Assembly (NCBI GenBank): GCA_026929865.2 | Contig: CM049398.1 | Span: 13,783,001 to 13,847,000 of the forward strand | Reading direction: 5' to 3' | Origin: Hyperoplus lanceolatus | Taxonomy: Eukaryota > Chordata > Actinopteri > Uranoscopiformes > Ammodytidae | Length of the DNA: 64,000 nt | Shown: in pieces, positions 1 through 12,621 of the stretch | How the letters are laid out: every line of letters starts with the position of its first letter | Numbering within the stretch: position 1 is the first letter of the stretch | The notes under the pieces: generated by a model | The model's input: the letters and a program-made list of their open reading frames with translations, nothing else | Databases searched by the model: none | Told to the model about the DNA's origin: nothing | Made by a program: the position numbers and the translations under genes

Positions 1-1924
1 CGCTAATTCTACTGGTGATCGGTGCATTAATAAATAACAGACAATAAAAGTGCAGTAAAGAGTGGAATTTAATTAGCTTGGAACGATCAGTGTTTTAATT
101 TTTAAAGCCTTTTTAGCTCAAAGATGTATTCTCATCTGTGTCTGACAAAAAAATACACTTTCACAGAGAGAAAGAGACGGCAAATGAACTGTTAATTATA
201 AAATGCCATATGGAAATCCTTTCAAAGAGGATTAAGGCAAAAGGTTGGTGTTTTTAAACCTGTGTCTTAACCATGCCACAGGTGTCCACAGGTGAGTCAT
301 ACATCATACAAACATAAAAGCTCATTCATCAGTGAAAAATAAACTGTGACCAGAGCACTCATGAGCACAAGTTACAATGTGCATAATTGCAGCTTCCCCT
401 CATATGCAAAGCAGCCCTTTCACTTCTTAAGATCTATTATTCACTTTATTGCATATCCAATTACTAAATGAGCTTTGCCTCATCCGAACGATTTGAAAAA
501 GAAAAAGGAAAAAGCTTCCTTGAAAAGAAAAACTCAATTAGTAACACCAGAGGGTAACATGTCTCGTCTCTTTTTTGCTCTAATGTTGTCTCCCTTTGGT
601 GTCATTAGTCACAAAGTCTTTGGACTGTGATCTGTGCCGATCGTCCAGATACGTTTAACCTCTTTTATTTACACTCTATGGCTTCCATAGTTCAGTGCTT
701 CCTGTGTTAAACAGTTGCTAGTTAAGGTCTACAGTATGTTTCTGGCAGAGAAGCGGCCAAGATAAACTGACTGTATCGTAATGATCTCCTGCTGTTTGGT
801 TACAGATAATTCATGCTGTGGTTGTTGGTTGGTTTCAAAGGACAGAGTCATTTTGCAGAATGAAAATAATGTTACACAGGAGCTTGTTTTCTCCCCCTCA
901 CTGCAGCAGAAGTTCAGCCCTGCAGGCTGACCAAAGCTCCGTAGTGTTCCCAGGGCATGCTGTCTTGCTCCTGCCTCTGCGGCTCATCTGTCATTGGCCA
1001 GACCTAAAGCTGCTGGATCTTTGCCTGAAGACTTTTAAAAGTCTCTGGCGAGAGGTCATTCATTGAATTAGAAAGCCAGTGGGGGAAAGTATCTCGATGG
1101 TGGAACAAAAGCAAGTATTAAACTGCATTTCTGTGGCAGCAGTGCCTCGAGCATTGCTCACCCTATCAGTTTGGACCTTCTTCTTCTTCTTCTTGATCTA
1201 TACAGGTTCAACTGCCTGTGCATGTGCTGCTCAAGATGTATTCACATGTTATTCCCCAGTGAACAAACTTAAGTTATTTATTTATTTATTTTCTTTCAAA
1301 CATAAATATTTTGAATAGATTTTCTTCCTCACAAAAATATTTGCTTACATCCATGTTTGCTTGCTAGCATTCCTTATCTTCCCTGCATTTGCCGATGCAT
1401 TGCTGTAGTACTGCCACCTGATGATCACAATGAAAAGTTGCGATACCACGGGTGAGACTGTCTAACTGTAGTGAAGTTTAAGTTAGTTTAGTTAGAGAAG
1501 TTTGTTACATTTAGTCGTGGGACTATTTGAAAATTCATGGCACAATTATGCTGGACAAAAAAAATGCCATTAATGATGTTATCCCGATACTTGTCATAAT
1601 CATTCAAAACTGTTCAAATTGATCTTAAACATACTGGAATCACTTTGCCTCACATTTGTTAAAAAATAATTGTGACAAACAATCTATTTTTGTAATTATT
1701 TTGGGGGGAATACATTGGACAAGCAGAGCCTTCAGCCATGGTGAGGTTTAAGATTTAGAACTGAGTCAGCAATCTAATCAAAATACAAAATCAATCAGAA
1801 AATCAATAGTGACCTAAACTGCTTTTTCCTAATATATATTCAGCATTATCCCGATAATAGTCTTGCTAACCGGATATACAATAGACGATGAGTATCGCAC
1901 TCCAGACAGATAATGTCGTCAAAC

Positions 1925-1965
1925 TCCTCCCCTTCCCCTTCCCCTTCCCCTTCCCCGTCCCCGCT
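1925..1965. repeat. (ccccttc)-type short tandem repeat
   Basis: About four to five units of cccctt make up a short pyrimidine tract. Confidence 0.8.
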
Positions 1966-2994
1966 GTAGCTTACCGTTTATGCTCCGCTCAGAACATGAG
2001 ACAACAGAAAGTGAGCATGTGTGTTTGATATGGTTTGATAGTGGGCTGTGCGAAACTATCCCAATTACGAAACTTCATCACGATTTACATGCTGTTAGGG
2101 TTATTCATCATGATTCACAATACAATGGTACATCCTTCCATCCCTAATACATTTCAAACCACCAACAAACGGAATACATTTTAAACCCCCCCCCCCCCTC
2201 GCCCCTCCTTCGTGGCATAACGGAATAATAAATTACTCTGGAAAACTAATGACTGAAGCAACTGAAAGTGGGAAAGTACATGCCTCCTCTCCAGCAGCAT
2301 CTCTCCCCTTTAAGTGTTGAAGTGTTTGTCATCGGGCTTAATAAGGTGGCCTAACCAGGGGAAACCACACCAGCAACCTCAGGGTGGATAGCTTAGGGTT
2401 GGGGGCTGTGAAGGGTTTATGCCTTCATTTTGCACATTAGTGAAATATATTTGCATAGGGGTTGCACATGAGTGGAGTTGTGGGATTTGTTTTTCGACTA
2501 TCAAACACTCTCTGCATAAGTTTTATGCATTTCCTCGACACCCTCAAGCTTTTACCAATTTGTTTTAATTAAAATGAGCGTCCTCCATAAGTGAGCAGAG
2601 ATTAAAAATATATATAAAGTAAAATGTTAGGACTTAATAGTATGTATGCTATATAGTATGTATTATATTTACAATTTGATATCTTATTATTTTGACATTG
2701 CATTATACCATCATCATCTTATTATGTCTACCTTTTCATTTTTTCTTCCCTGGGTGGAAATGGGCTTCCATGGCAACAAAATACCAGCAAGCATCAAATA
2801 AAAACAAACAGATTTGGTCAAAATTAAGCTACAAATATAAAACTACTGTATATATCAAACACAATGTTAGTACATAGTTTTGTTGAACTTCTGTGACAGG
2901 GGAAAACAACTTCATTTTAGCGACAGCTGTTTTCATATTAATGTTGATCACAGGATTGTAAATATGCTTGAATAAATAATTTAGTAACCATTAA

Positions 2995-3359
2995 AGGTGC
3001 AGTGTGTAATATGACATCATCAAGAAAGTTCTACAAAGTTCTAGAATGCAACACTCCCTGGGTAACCCCAACCCTTTCGAATAATAACAGAAGCTACAGT
3101 GGCCTTCAAGGACAAGAACAATTCTAAACAATGCACCTGATGACATTCCAACTATGACACTTTCAAGATGGCGGCACTAGGCCTTGGTCCAAAATATGCA
3201 GAAATATGGACATATATGAGACCCTTTCTAAGGAAAAAATAATAATCAAAACTTTTTTTTCAGCTATTATGCACTAAATTAAATGTACTTATGGATATTA
3301 TAATTACTTTCTACAAAATATGCTAGGAAATAAAACCCAAAATTCTACACACTGCAGGT
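2995..3359. mobile_element. TTAA-flanked MITE (copy 1)
   Basis: This is about 365 bp between TTAA at 2991-2994 and 3360-3363. Terminal repeats are aggtgcagtgtgta and tacacactgcaggt. There is no coding capacity. The family has a second, inverted copy at 7389-7762. The internal sequence includes a block reading aagatggcggcactaggcct. Confidence 0.88.
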
Positions 3360-4182
3360 TTAATAAATAAAATGACTAGAAGGTAGTAAGGCCATTTATT
3401 GTCAGAACAGCTTATTAAGACTGTGATGTGGGGGTCAGTAAAGTTCACGGATCATATATCCTGCTCTGTTGACTGAACTGGCAGTTCATCCTCTGTGTTG
3501 AATTGCCTGCAGGAAAGCTGCAAACTTTAAAAAATTAATTTCTCTCTCTAAGTTCAAAGCCTGGGTTTGGGCTTTATGAGATGAATCCTTTGGGACTTGT
3601 GCTTTTGCATAAGTTGTTATATTATCCAGGCTGTGGCACTGCTCAGTCTCTGTGTTTGTAGGGCTATGAGATTGTTTTTGTAATATGATAATGCATTGTT
3701 TGTCTGAAACTTCATATATGTTGCCCTCTTGCCCAAATCTGTCTCATAAATGTTATTCCCGATTTCCTTAAATAACAAATTAAAGGACTGTGTTAAAAAG
3801 ACGATGAAGACAGATTCCCTGCACCGGTCAAAGAACAGTTAGGCTCTTAGTGCCAAATTTTCACCAAATGGCCTGTCTAGCAGTAAACACTGTCATCCAT
3901 TTGTGTCAGGCTGTAGGCTATCAGAATGCAGTGGGCCCAATCTGCACAAATCATGGAGGCATTAAGATTCAGTTAACCACAGAGAAAAGAAATAGAGAAC
4001 GATTAAGCCGATTGCTCCTGAGGGAGGGACATTTACTGCAGTTCAATATACATGAGGCCCTATAGATGGCCAAAAGTATGTGGACGGACGCTAATCTGGC
4101 TGCAGGGATCATGCCTATACCAAACCAATATTATAACCAACATACAGAATGCTCTATGCAGACTAGTCAAGTTATTTCTTAA

Positions 4183-4693
4183 AGCTCTCATATTATACAC
4201 TTTTCGGTTCTATTATACACCATATTATATGGTCTTAGTGGTCCCTAATACGTTTTTCTTTAATTGTTTGCTGAAAAAACTTTCAGATAATTTACTGTAC
4301 TATGCTGATGTTCAGCTAATCTCACAATAGCCTATTTTTTAAAAAAGAGCTGCAGCTCCCCTCGTAAATATACAATCTTTGAGCTCCCCCCGCCCCCTGT
4401 CCGGAAGTGAAGCCAGATACGCCTTGCCCTTTGTCTGTCAGGGCCGTGGACCAATAAGAAATAGGGGTGTGGGCTGCACAGTGGAAGCTTCTGGCTTTCC
4501 AGTTTTTGAGGTCAGAAACGAGGAGAATTCTGACTGGAGTATATTGGGGGGGAGGAGTGGGGGTTTCAGGGGGAGATTAAGAAAAGGAGAGATTCTTATT
4601 TTTTAAAATATTTTGGCAGTCTCTAGGCACACCGTGGACCCATGGATATGTTAGAACACATTTAAAAAGTGCATTTAGCATAATATGTGACCT
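4183..4693. mobile_element. TTAA-flanked MITE, second family
   Basis: This is about 510 bp between TTAA at 4179-4182 and 4694-4697. The ends are agctctcatattatacactt and the roughly complementary catttagcataatatgtgacct. The family is a common one in teleosts from memory. The interior includes a purine-rich stretch near 4515-4600 and no transposase. Confidence 0.78.
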
Positions 4694-6743
4694 TTAAAAC
4701 CACCAAACAAACAAAAAACACCATGGGGCTCAGGTCATTGTGATGTAGAAACAGGGAATGATCTTCCTCAAACTGAAGACGGATGAAAATAACAGATTAA
4801 CTGTCCATCATGACCACTCATCAAGGACAGTCAAAAAACTGAGAAGGATAAATATTGTTTCAGCAGAACCATGGAGTATTTTATTTTTATTTTTACATTC
4901 CCTGCAATCTTCTTCCTTGTCAAAAACATGGCACCTACGTTACCCATAATGCTACTCTTACTGCCAACAGAGCGATTGGAGTTATGCTATACTAGAGATA
5001 ACAAACAGCTGCCTAGGGCCGCTATCCTTATGCAGATATAAGAAGCTGGCTACAGACTCTACACCCCTAGGTTGTTTTCATTATTAAACTTGTCGTCTTC
5101 AGCCCTACACCAACCTTTTGTGTCCACATAATTATGGACGAACGGTGTTTGTTTAGTTTCCAAACCTTTATGTCAAAACATGATTTTTCATTAGAACTAT
5201 CTTCCTATGTCCTATTTGCTTTAAGGCATAATTGTGTTGTCGAATGATTTAAGCAGAATTCGTATGAAATGCATTTTTTATATTAGGCCTATATTATATA
5301 TTATTTCATGAGGATGTAAATAAACAACACATTCAGTATTTGATGTCAGTTTATTAAAGTGTTACAGAGATAATTACACTTTCTTTATTAATTTAATAGT
5401 TTATGATGTTACTGCAGCTGCCATTTTTGTTATGCACTGTCACTTGTTTAACGTGTTTCTTTTTTAATTAGCTACAACACCTGAGTGTCCATTTTATACA
5501 TGAATTATTCCATGGATCCATGTATTAATAATGTATGCGCATTTTTTACTTCCCTCAGCAGAGACATGGATGACATGCAGAAATTGTCCTATACCCAATA
5601 TGTTGTGGTAACATGGTGTCTGCCTCAGATCCTCTGGCCAGCAGGACGCCCTGTGTGTAGCTTTTCTCACAGCCGATGAGTAATACATGTGAGGGTGACT
5701 TTCTGACATGAAGAATAGCATGCGGTAAAATTCAAATAGCAACACAATCGGCAGCAAGTAGTTCATACTGGAGATGTTGACAAGACAAATGTTTGTTCAT
5801 TGGGTTGCAATAATCTGTAATCAGAGCACAGCAAATGCGTTTTCCATCAGACTGTTTTGTGGTGAAGATATATTTTGAAAAATTGCCCCAGGACTGTGAT
5901 CAAACACTGGGTTCACATCATCTCCAACAGCCAGTATTAGAACATTTTGTAAACAGTGTTTATCTGTAATCGCTGTCATTTCTCTGACATTGTAAGAAAC
6001 AAAAGACATAATCTTTCCCTTTTTGTTGTAGGCAGTTGGAGGTTAGCGTTTAGAGCGGAGAATCAGTGCTGTGTTTTATACAAATACTGTTGACATTAGA
6101 AATCAGATCTCTGGGGAGTGAGTAGTTCCTCAAATAGCCAAAGAGTTGGGCAGTGTTTCCCCAGAGTGGCGTTGTGTCCTACTTTGCACAGGAACAAGTG
6201 AGGCCATTTGAACGTATTATTATATATTTTAATATGACAAGAAGGATCATAAATATTTACAGGTGTGTTTTATGTTTGCACACACCCATTTTAATTGATC
6301 CCAGTGTTGCACCGGTAAATCCACATACACCCTACACATGTGCTTTACTTCTTAGGCAAGTAAAAATAAACTAAGAGTTTATTTTTTTGTTTTGGAATGA
6401 ATATATTTAAGTGCTGTATGCTAATAATTGAATGGCAGTCAAAGAATAGATGATGTTCCCATCTATCGTTAATGTACTGCTCTACTTGGTGGAAACACGA
6501 AAAGCTGCTTCATGCTGGAACTTAAAAGGTGATATGCCTGGAGGCAAAAAGTAGTTTAGCAATACATTTTAATAACTGATTTGGTCTAGGTCATAAAAAC
6601 AGGTTTTGTTTGTACACTTACTTTTAAAATTCCAATTATTTCCTTGAATTATGGTGCATATAAATAAACAAGGAATTAATTTCAGTTTCTTTTTAACATT
6701 AAAAGATGTTCAGCCTTCCAGGATAATAATAAGATGCCATCGC

Positions 6744-8633
6744 TAGGGATGGGAAATGATAAGAATTTTGCGATTCCGATTCCGGTTCCGGTTCCGATTC
6801 TGCTTATCGATCCGATTCCTTATCGATTCTCTTATCGATTCTCATTGGGTGAGAGAATATGTACAAATTAGTTTGTTTGTATTAAATCTCTTTAATATCT
6901 GATCAGAAGTGTCTAGTGTATGCATTGAAAGATTATCAAGCTACTTTAGGATTAGGAAATTGTCAATTTTCACATTAATTGGTCCAGACTATTTTTTTTT
7001 TTGGTTTTTAAGCCCAAATGCCCTTATGTGCCCTACAAACTAAAAACACATACTTAAAACAGTCAAGGAAGAGCTTGTGCCTTTTGGAATATTAACAGTA
7101 CTCATTGGCACTTGAAACAAAATTCAACTGACAGAAAAAATCAAATAAGTCTTTTGAAAAGATAATACCAACTCTTTTTATGCAGAACAATTATCATGTT
7201 TGCCCTCTCAGGAAGGATACGAGATCTTAAATGTATGTTAAGTGTTATTATATGATTGCGCCCTTACTCTGAAAGGCCAACGTGATGATGTCACTACGTT
7301 AACGCCTCAGGTCAAACTGTCACGACTGCACAGTAGACAGTCATGTAGGCTATTCAAGAAGAGAATAAATATGCCATAAAGGCTTTAAACCTGCAGTGTG
7401 TAGAATTTTGGGTTTTATTTCCCAGCAAATTTTGTAGAAAGTAATTATAATATCCATAAGTACATTTAATTTAATGCATTATAGCTGAAAAAAATGTTTT
7501 GAATAATTATTTTTTCCCTTAGAAAGGGTCTCATATATGTCCATATTTCTGCATATTTTGGACCAAGGCCTAGTGCCGCCATCTTGAAAGTGCCATAGTT
7601 GGAATGTCATCAGGTGCATTGTTTAAAATTTAGAATTGTTCTTGTCCTTGAAGGCCACTGTAGCTTATGTTATTATTCTAAAGGGTTGGGGTTACCCAGG
7701 GAGCGTTGCATTCTAGAACTTTGTAGAACTTTCTTGATGATGTCATATTACACACTGGACCTTTAAGAGAATGTATCACTTTGCTTATTCTTCACCACGC
7801 CAGCGACAAGGAGTCACCGCTCCACCTCAGCTTTACTATGTATGCTGTTCTTATGTGCAGCGCGCTGTTTATTAATATAATGTCCCGTCATCAGACACGT
7901 AGCGGATGGTTTTATACACATCGATCGCTCAAGTAATCCAAGGCAGAGCTTTTTGTATCGGGCAGAGAGCGTTATTTTAAGTGTGTCTTACTGTCTTTAG
8001 TAAGTGTCTTGTTAAAGTTTCCTTACCACCGGACCGCCGAGTCCCGCTGTGTGTTGTTTTGCGTTCGTCCCCACTGCCGTGCTTCAAGGCAGCATTTAAC
8101 AGCTGATGAACGAGAGTAAACAGCGGACCTTTGGAAGCGGATAAGAAATCCTTTTTTCCTTTTTGTATGCTGCTCTCACCTTTTTATGTATCTCCCTCTT
8201 TCACTTGCCCACACCTAGGCTTACACACACGTTAATTCATATACAATGTATGTTCAAATCCAAGTGATGGGCAATTCTGGTGCCGACTAGTAAGGCAGCG
8301 GACGTTTAAACGTTCAACCGTCAGGATCGCAGTCTGCGCGCTTGCTTGTGCACGAGTCATTTGATGAAATGGAAACTTTACAATTGTTGAAAAAGTGGCC
8401 GTATTGTTGCCTTTTCATGTGTAATACAACCACACTTTAGAGCGCTTCTGCCTCGACGTCATGTTTGCTGCGTTCTGAACCAAAACAAAGCAGCACATGT
8501 CTGAAGTCATGACGCATTTGCTACGAGCGGAACCGATAAGCAGAATCGTTAAGCAGGCATGTTAACGATTCCAAGGAATTGGTTGACTCGGAACCGGGTC
8601 TGAACAAGAACCGGTTCTCGATTCCCATCCCTA
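6744..8633. mobile_element. hAT-like non-autonomous element, 1.9 kb
   Basis: The ends are tagggatgggaa and ttcccatcccta, flanked by a perfect 8-bp duplication gccatcgc (6736-6743 and 8634-8641). This is the target-site length of the hAT superfamily. Subterminal regions are rich in gattccg and ggttcc motifs. No transposase reading frame is present, so it would depend on a helper. A TTAA-flanked MITE has inserted within it (7389-7762), so this element is the older of the two. Confidence 0.9.
7389..7762. mobile_element. TTAA-flanked MITE (copy 2), nested in the hAT-like element
   Basis: The element is 374 bp between TTAA at 7385-7388 and 7763-7766. Ends are ctgcagtgtgtag on one side and the ttacacactggacc form on the other. 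It is the same family as 2995-3359, in the opposite orientation and nearly identical along its length; copy 2 carries a small insertion near 7623-7631. TTAA targets suggest a piggyBac-type origin, but no coding sequence is present to prove it. Confidence 0.88.
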
Positions 8634-8999
8634 GCCATCGCTGTGAAAATTGAGGTGAATACAGGATTGCCACAGTGGCATTGAGATCAGAGTAACACTG
8701 AGCGTGTGAAGTGGGAAAAGTGATTGAAGCTTTTGAATATATATTTAAACTTACATCTGTTTTTCATGTTAGTATAATTAAACAACTCTCAATCATGGCG
8801 TTTCATTTCAGAAGAATCCCTAGCCACCAGCAGCCTGGCTCTGTCAATGGCAGTGTCAGGCTCTCTCTTGTTCTTTCCACCACTTAAGTCCAGATGAAAT
8901 TTTGCAACAGCTACTGTATTTGATCTAAATAAAATATTCATGGTTTCCAACAACAGGTTGATGTTTGTGATAATGAGTCTTAACAACTGTTTTTATAGA

Positions 9000-9200
9000 T
9001 TATATGAAACTTGGCTTACACATTCATGTTTCCCTCAGGATGAATTGTAGCCTAAAAACTTTAGAACTCCCCTGATTTTTTTAATGTTAGCATTGACTTT
9101 GTAAGCGTGTTAGCATTTTGACCTTAACATCTAGCTCTAATCTCCACTGTTAGGCCTACAGCTTCACAAACCTGCTTTGCGGTAGCCTCTTAGTCTAGTT
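9000..9200. repeat. old teleost interspersed repeat fragment (copy 1)
   Basis: The segment reads attcatgtttccctcaggatgaattgtag and later tgttagcattttgacc. It resembles a dispersed fish repeat that I recall with these phrases. Related fragments are at 43150-43440 and 63755-63900. Boundaries are approximate. Confidence 0.5.
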
Positions 9201-9254
9201 AGATGCTACCCAGCCTAAGACTATGAGTAGTAAACATATTAATGTGTCAAAATC

Positions 9255-9660
9255 AGTGATGGAATGAAACAAAGCACATTTACCAAACTACAATTCTGAG
9301 CTACTCGTCAGTGTTAACGTAATTGAAATTGGTCTTGGTCTCAAGACTTGGTCAGACAAAGAGGACTTGGATTTTATTAAAACCCCACAACTGCTGGGGA
9401 TTTTGTAAAATTGCCTGTGCATTGTCTGATTTATTTGTTAACATCATTACTGGAATTGGATGTAAAATCGCCTGATTCAAATGTGGCCAATAATCGCGAA
9501 ACAACTTGACTCATTACTAATCTGAAATCTTTGTTACTGTTACCCTTTGTTACTGTCACCCCCCAGCAGTGAAGGACTTGCACTGGTTGGTCTTGGTCAT
9601 AACTTGGAGTCAGTTTAGGTCATGACTACAACAACTCTTTTATTTAAGTATTTCAAATGA
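9255..9660. repeat. diverged dispersed repeat (hAT-MITE-like)
   Basis: It begins cagtgatggaatgaaacaaa with gcacatttac and contains ggtcttggtctcaagacttg and tggtcttggtcataacttgg. These phrases are typical of dispersed fish repeats that I recall. Ends and superfamily are uncertain. Confidence 0.4.
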
Positions 9661-11589
9661 AGTCTTCTAGATTACTCAACAGCATATAATATATAAGGTT
9701 TTATCTTAAGATAAGTTCCAGCTCAACTACTGAGATCATTTAAATGCTGCTTCCTTTTGCTAAATAAAGTGCATTTTCAATGTTGAAGAGTTGGTCATTT
9801 GTACAACTGAAGTCCTGCAAGTTAAATTAAGCATCACTCTGTGGCTAAAAATATATGCGTAATGAAAGCTAGTGTTTTTTTAAGAAGCAGAAGCCTTGAA
9901 TGTTACCCTGTGTCATTTATTTATACGGCAACACGGACCTCTTTGCAGGCAGACCAATTCAAGTGAGAAGAGAGTACATTACATTAATCTGACTAATGAG
10001 CTATCAGATTGAATAAATAAATCTACAAGAACAATAATGTATTTTAATAAAAAATGTTAAAGGCCACTGGGATGAAAAATTACCTTTCAAAAGTCTTAGC
10101 CTATAAAATAAATATAGCTTTCCCTATTTTGTTGATTTTAATAATTGATCACCAGAAAGTGCTGGGAGAGAGCTTTGCTGATAACCAAAATAAAAGGTTT
10201 TTGTGTTTGAATCACAACATCCTATCGATCCACTTTGAATAACGCTCAGTGGAGGAGTCCCAGACTTAGGGATTATTTATGGATCCCTCTTGACCTTAGC
10301 ATTTCCCTGGGAGATTGTGTTTAGGGCTATGAAATTATCTGACACATCTGCACACATATGGATAAATCTTAAGTGACAGCAGTGTGGAGAGATTAGCAGA
10401 TTTCAGCTTTATTTTCTCTATCTTACAAAGACATACTTATCATCATCTTGAGCAGCAAGCTAAGGTGTAACAGCCTCACCACAGGACGGTCGCTTATAGC
10501 TTGAATGTTTTTTGCGACACACAATTCTCATTTATCACCTTTGATCCATCAACAATTGACCTAGTACAGAGACAGCACTGAAGCAGTTTACAGGTAGAAT
10601 TAGCAGTATTTCATCGGATTCTGCTATTTCTGCATCCTGAATGTCTAATGTACAATTTTTTATTTGCTCCACAGAGGAAAACATCTTGTCTTTCTTGTTC
10701 TTTCTTTCCTCTGCTTCCCTAACTTGTCTGTTTTCGCACAATCCCTTGATTGTTTGGGTCGAAGAAGATGCCCAGAAAAAAAATAGTTAATAGATTTGTT
10801 TTATAGAGTGGACTCTTTCTGTTGGCTGTGCCAATCTTATACCCAGCAATTTCCGTGAGTAATAAATGGAAATGCAAATTTGAGCAGCTTAAAGATGAAG
10901 CAAATTTTTTCCCCCCTAAGAGCTGATGATTTTTCTGCCAAAATGTGTGATTCTCTTCTTCCTTGCTCTGCACTGACTGTAGGCTGCCCAGGGTATACTG
11001 GCTGATGTGCACAGCTTCCTTCTGCGATACAGTATTTACACCTTTAATGTGAACGATGCCTGATTTACTTTACAGAACAATAGTGCTTGTTTCCTTGTTG
11101 TTTAGTAACAAAGACACAAACATAATCTACCACTTTCTAAAAAGTCCTCTTTTTCCAAAGGCTAAGAAGTTTTACCTAATTAATTTATTTACAATCAATT
11201 AACCTTTTTTTTAATATAGAAACAAACAGTATTCTTCCCATCCAAGGTCCAGTCATCAACTTTCCAAAACCAAAAACTCATGGAGGAACAAAAAAAAAAC
11301 CCTGCCAGCTAACTAGCTAACCAGATACAGTAATATCCTAGTATTATCTCCAAAGGCAAGACGTTATTATCTAACTATGTTATTATGTGGTTGCAGGATC
11401 TGCTTGAAAAATACATGTTCAGGCCATGGAGCATCCATTATGTTGGGGCCATGCTTGTGTTATGGGTTTAGAGTAACAATAGAGGCCGATGAATTATTTG
11501 GTTTTGGAATGTTTTCAATGGTTATTCCTCATCATTCCTTAAATTGTTTTACAAATAAAGCATAGTATTTAAAAAAAACTAAAAATTAA

Positions 11590-12019
11590 AGGTTCAATAA
11601 GGGAAATGGTCCCTTTAGCTAACTTCCTGTCAGTGACTGCAGTTAGCAGTCCCATCCCACATTATTGCACAGTGGTCTTCAAGCAGCGAGTTATCTAGCC
11701 TCATCTCAGATCCATAAAAGTGTGATAAAACATGATAAAAAACCATCAAAACATACATTGGGAAGGATTTCTAGCTGTTCCGCTCATGTAGGCGCACAAA
11801 CATACACCCCTCTGTCGCTTTCTGCGCGTGCCCTTTTGAGGCGTTCTCTCTTCTGATTGGATATCAGGCTGTGGGATACCAGAAAAGTGTATCTTCCAAT
11901 TACATGCAGAGCGGGTGACTGAGGGACCTGTGTTATGAAGCGTGCACACTATATAAGTGATCACTGTATGAATAGCAATTTAACACGTAAATTAACATGA
12001 ATATATTGTTTACTTCCTC
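11590..12019. mobile_element. TTAA-flanked MITE, third family, copy A
   Basis: This is about 430 bp between TTAA at 11586-11589 and 12020-12023, beginning ggttcaataaggg. It shares long blocks with 12220-12621 in the same orientation: cagtgactgcagttagcag, the cattgggaaggattt block, and tacatgcagagcgggtgac. There is no coding sequence. Confidence 0.8.
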
Positions 12020-12219
12020 TTAAAGCATTAGCCTAATCAAACCAGTGTGTTGCTTGACTTCAAGTATCTTGTTCTTCCTTATATTGTGAACTTTTCTTCC
12101 ATCCAAGGATTAAGTTATAAAGTTATAATAAATGATTCAAAAAAAATGCTTGCGGCGAAATAAATTAGGTGAATAAAATACGATTATTAATTCTTAACAT
12201 TTACAATGTTTAGACTTAA

Positions 12220-12621
12220 AGGTTCAGTAGGCGGAATGGTCAGTGACTGCAGTTAGCAGTCCCCTCCCTCGTCCCACGTCACCACATTAATCTACAAGCG
12301 GTCTACAAGCAGCGAGTTACCTATCATCATCTCAGATCCGTAAGTCTGATAAAACATGATAAAAACCATCAAAACAGACATTGGGAAGGATTTTTACTTG
12401 CTCCACCATTGTAGGCGCATACATATTCACCAATCTGTGCTCTGCACGTGCACCGTCAGTGAACAGGTGCCGGTTTGTAGCGTTCTCTCTTTTGATTGGT
12501 TATGGGATCCCCGAAAACTTTATTTGCCGATTACATGCAGAGCGGGTGACTGAGAGATTGGCTTATGAATAAAGTATGATTTAACACTTATATTAACATA
12601 AATTAATCACTTACTTCACCT
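12220..12621. mobile_element. TTAA-flanked MITE, third family, copy B
   Basis: This is about 400 bp between TTAA at 12216-12219 and 12622-12625. The left end aggttcagtagg and right end acttcacct are roughly inverted. It is a same-orientation relative of 11590-12019, 200 bp away, clearly diverged from it by substitutions and small indels. Confidence 0.82.

Noticed and set aside
1430-2160. Possible old hAT remnant
   Set aside because: Phrases such as catccctaat and cacgattta resemble fish hAT ends, but I could not define paired ends or a target duplication.
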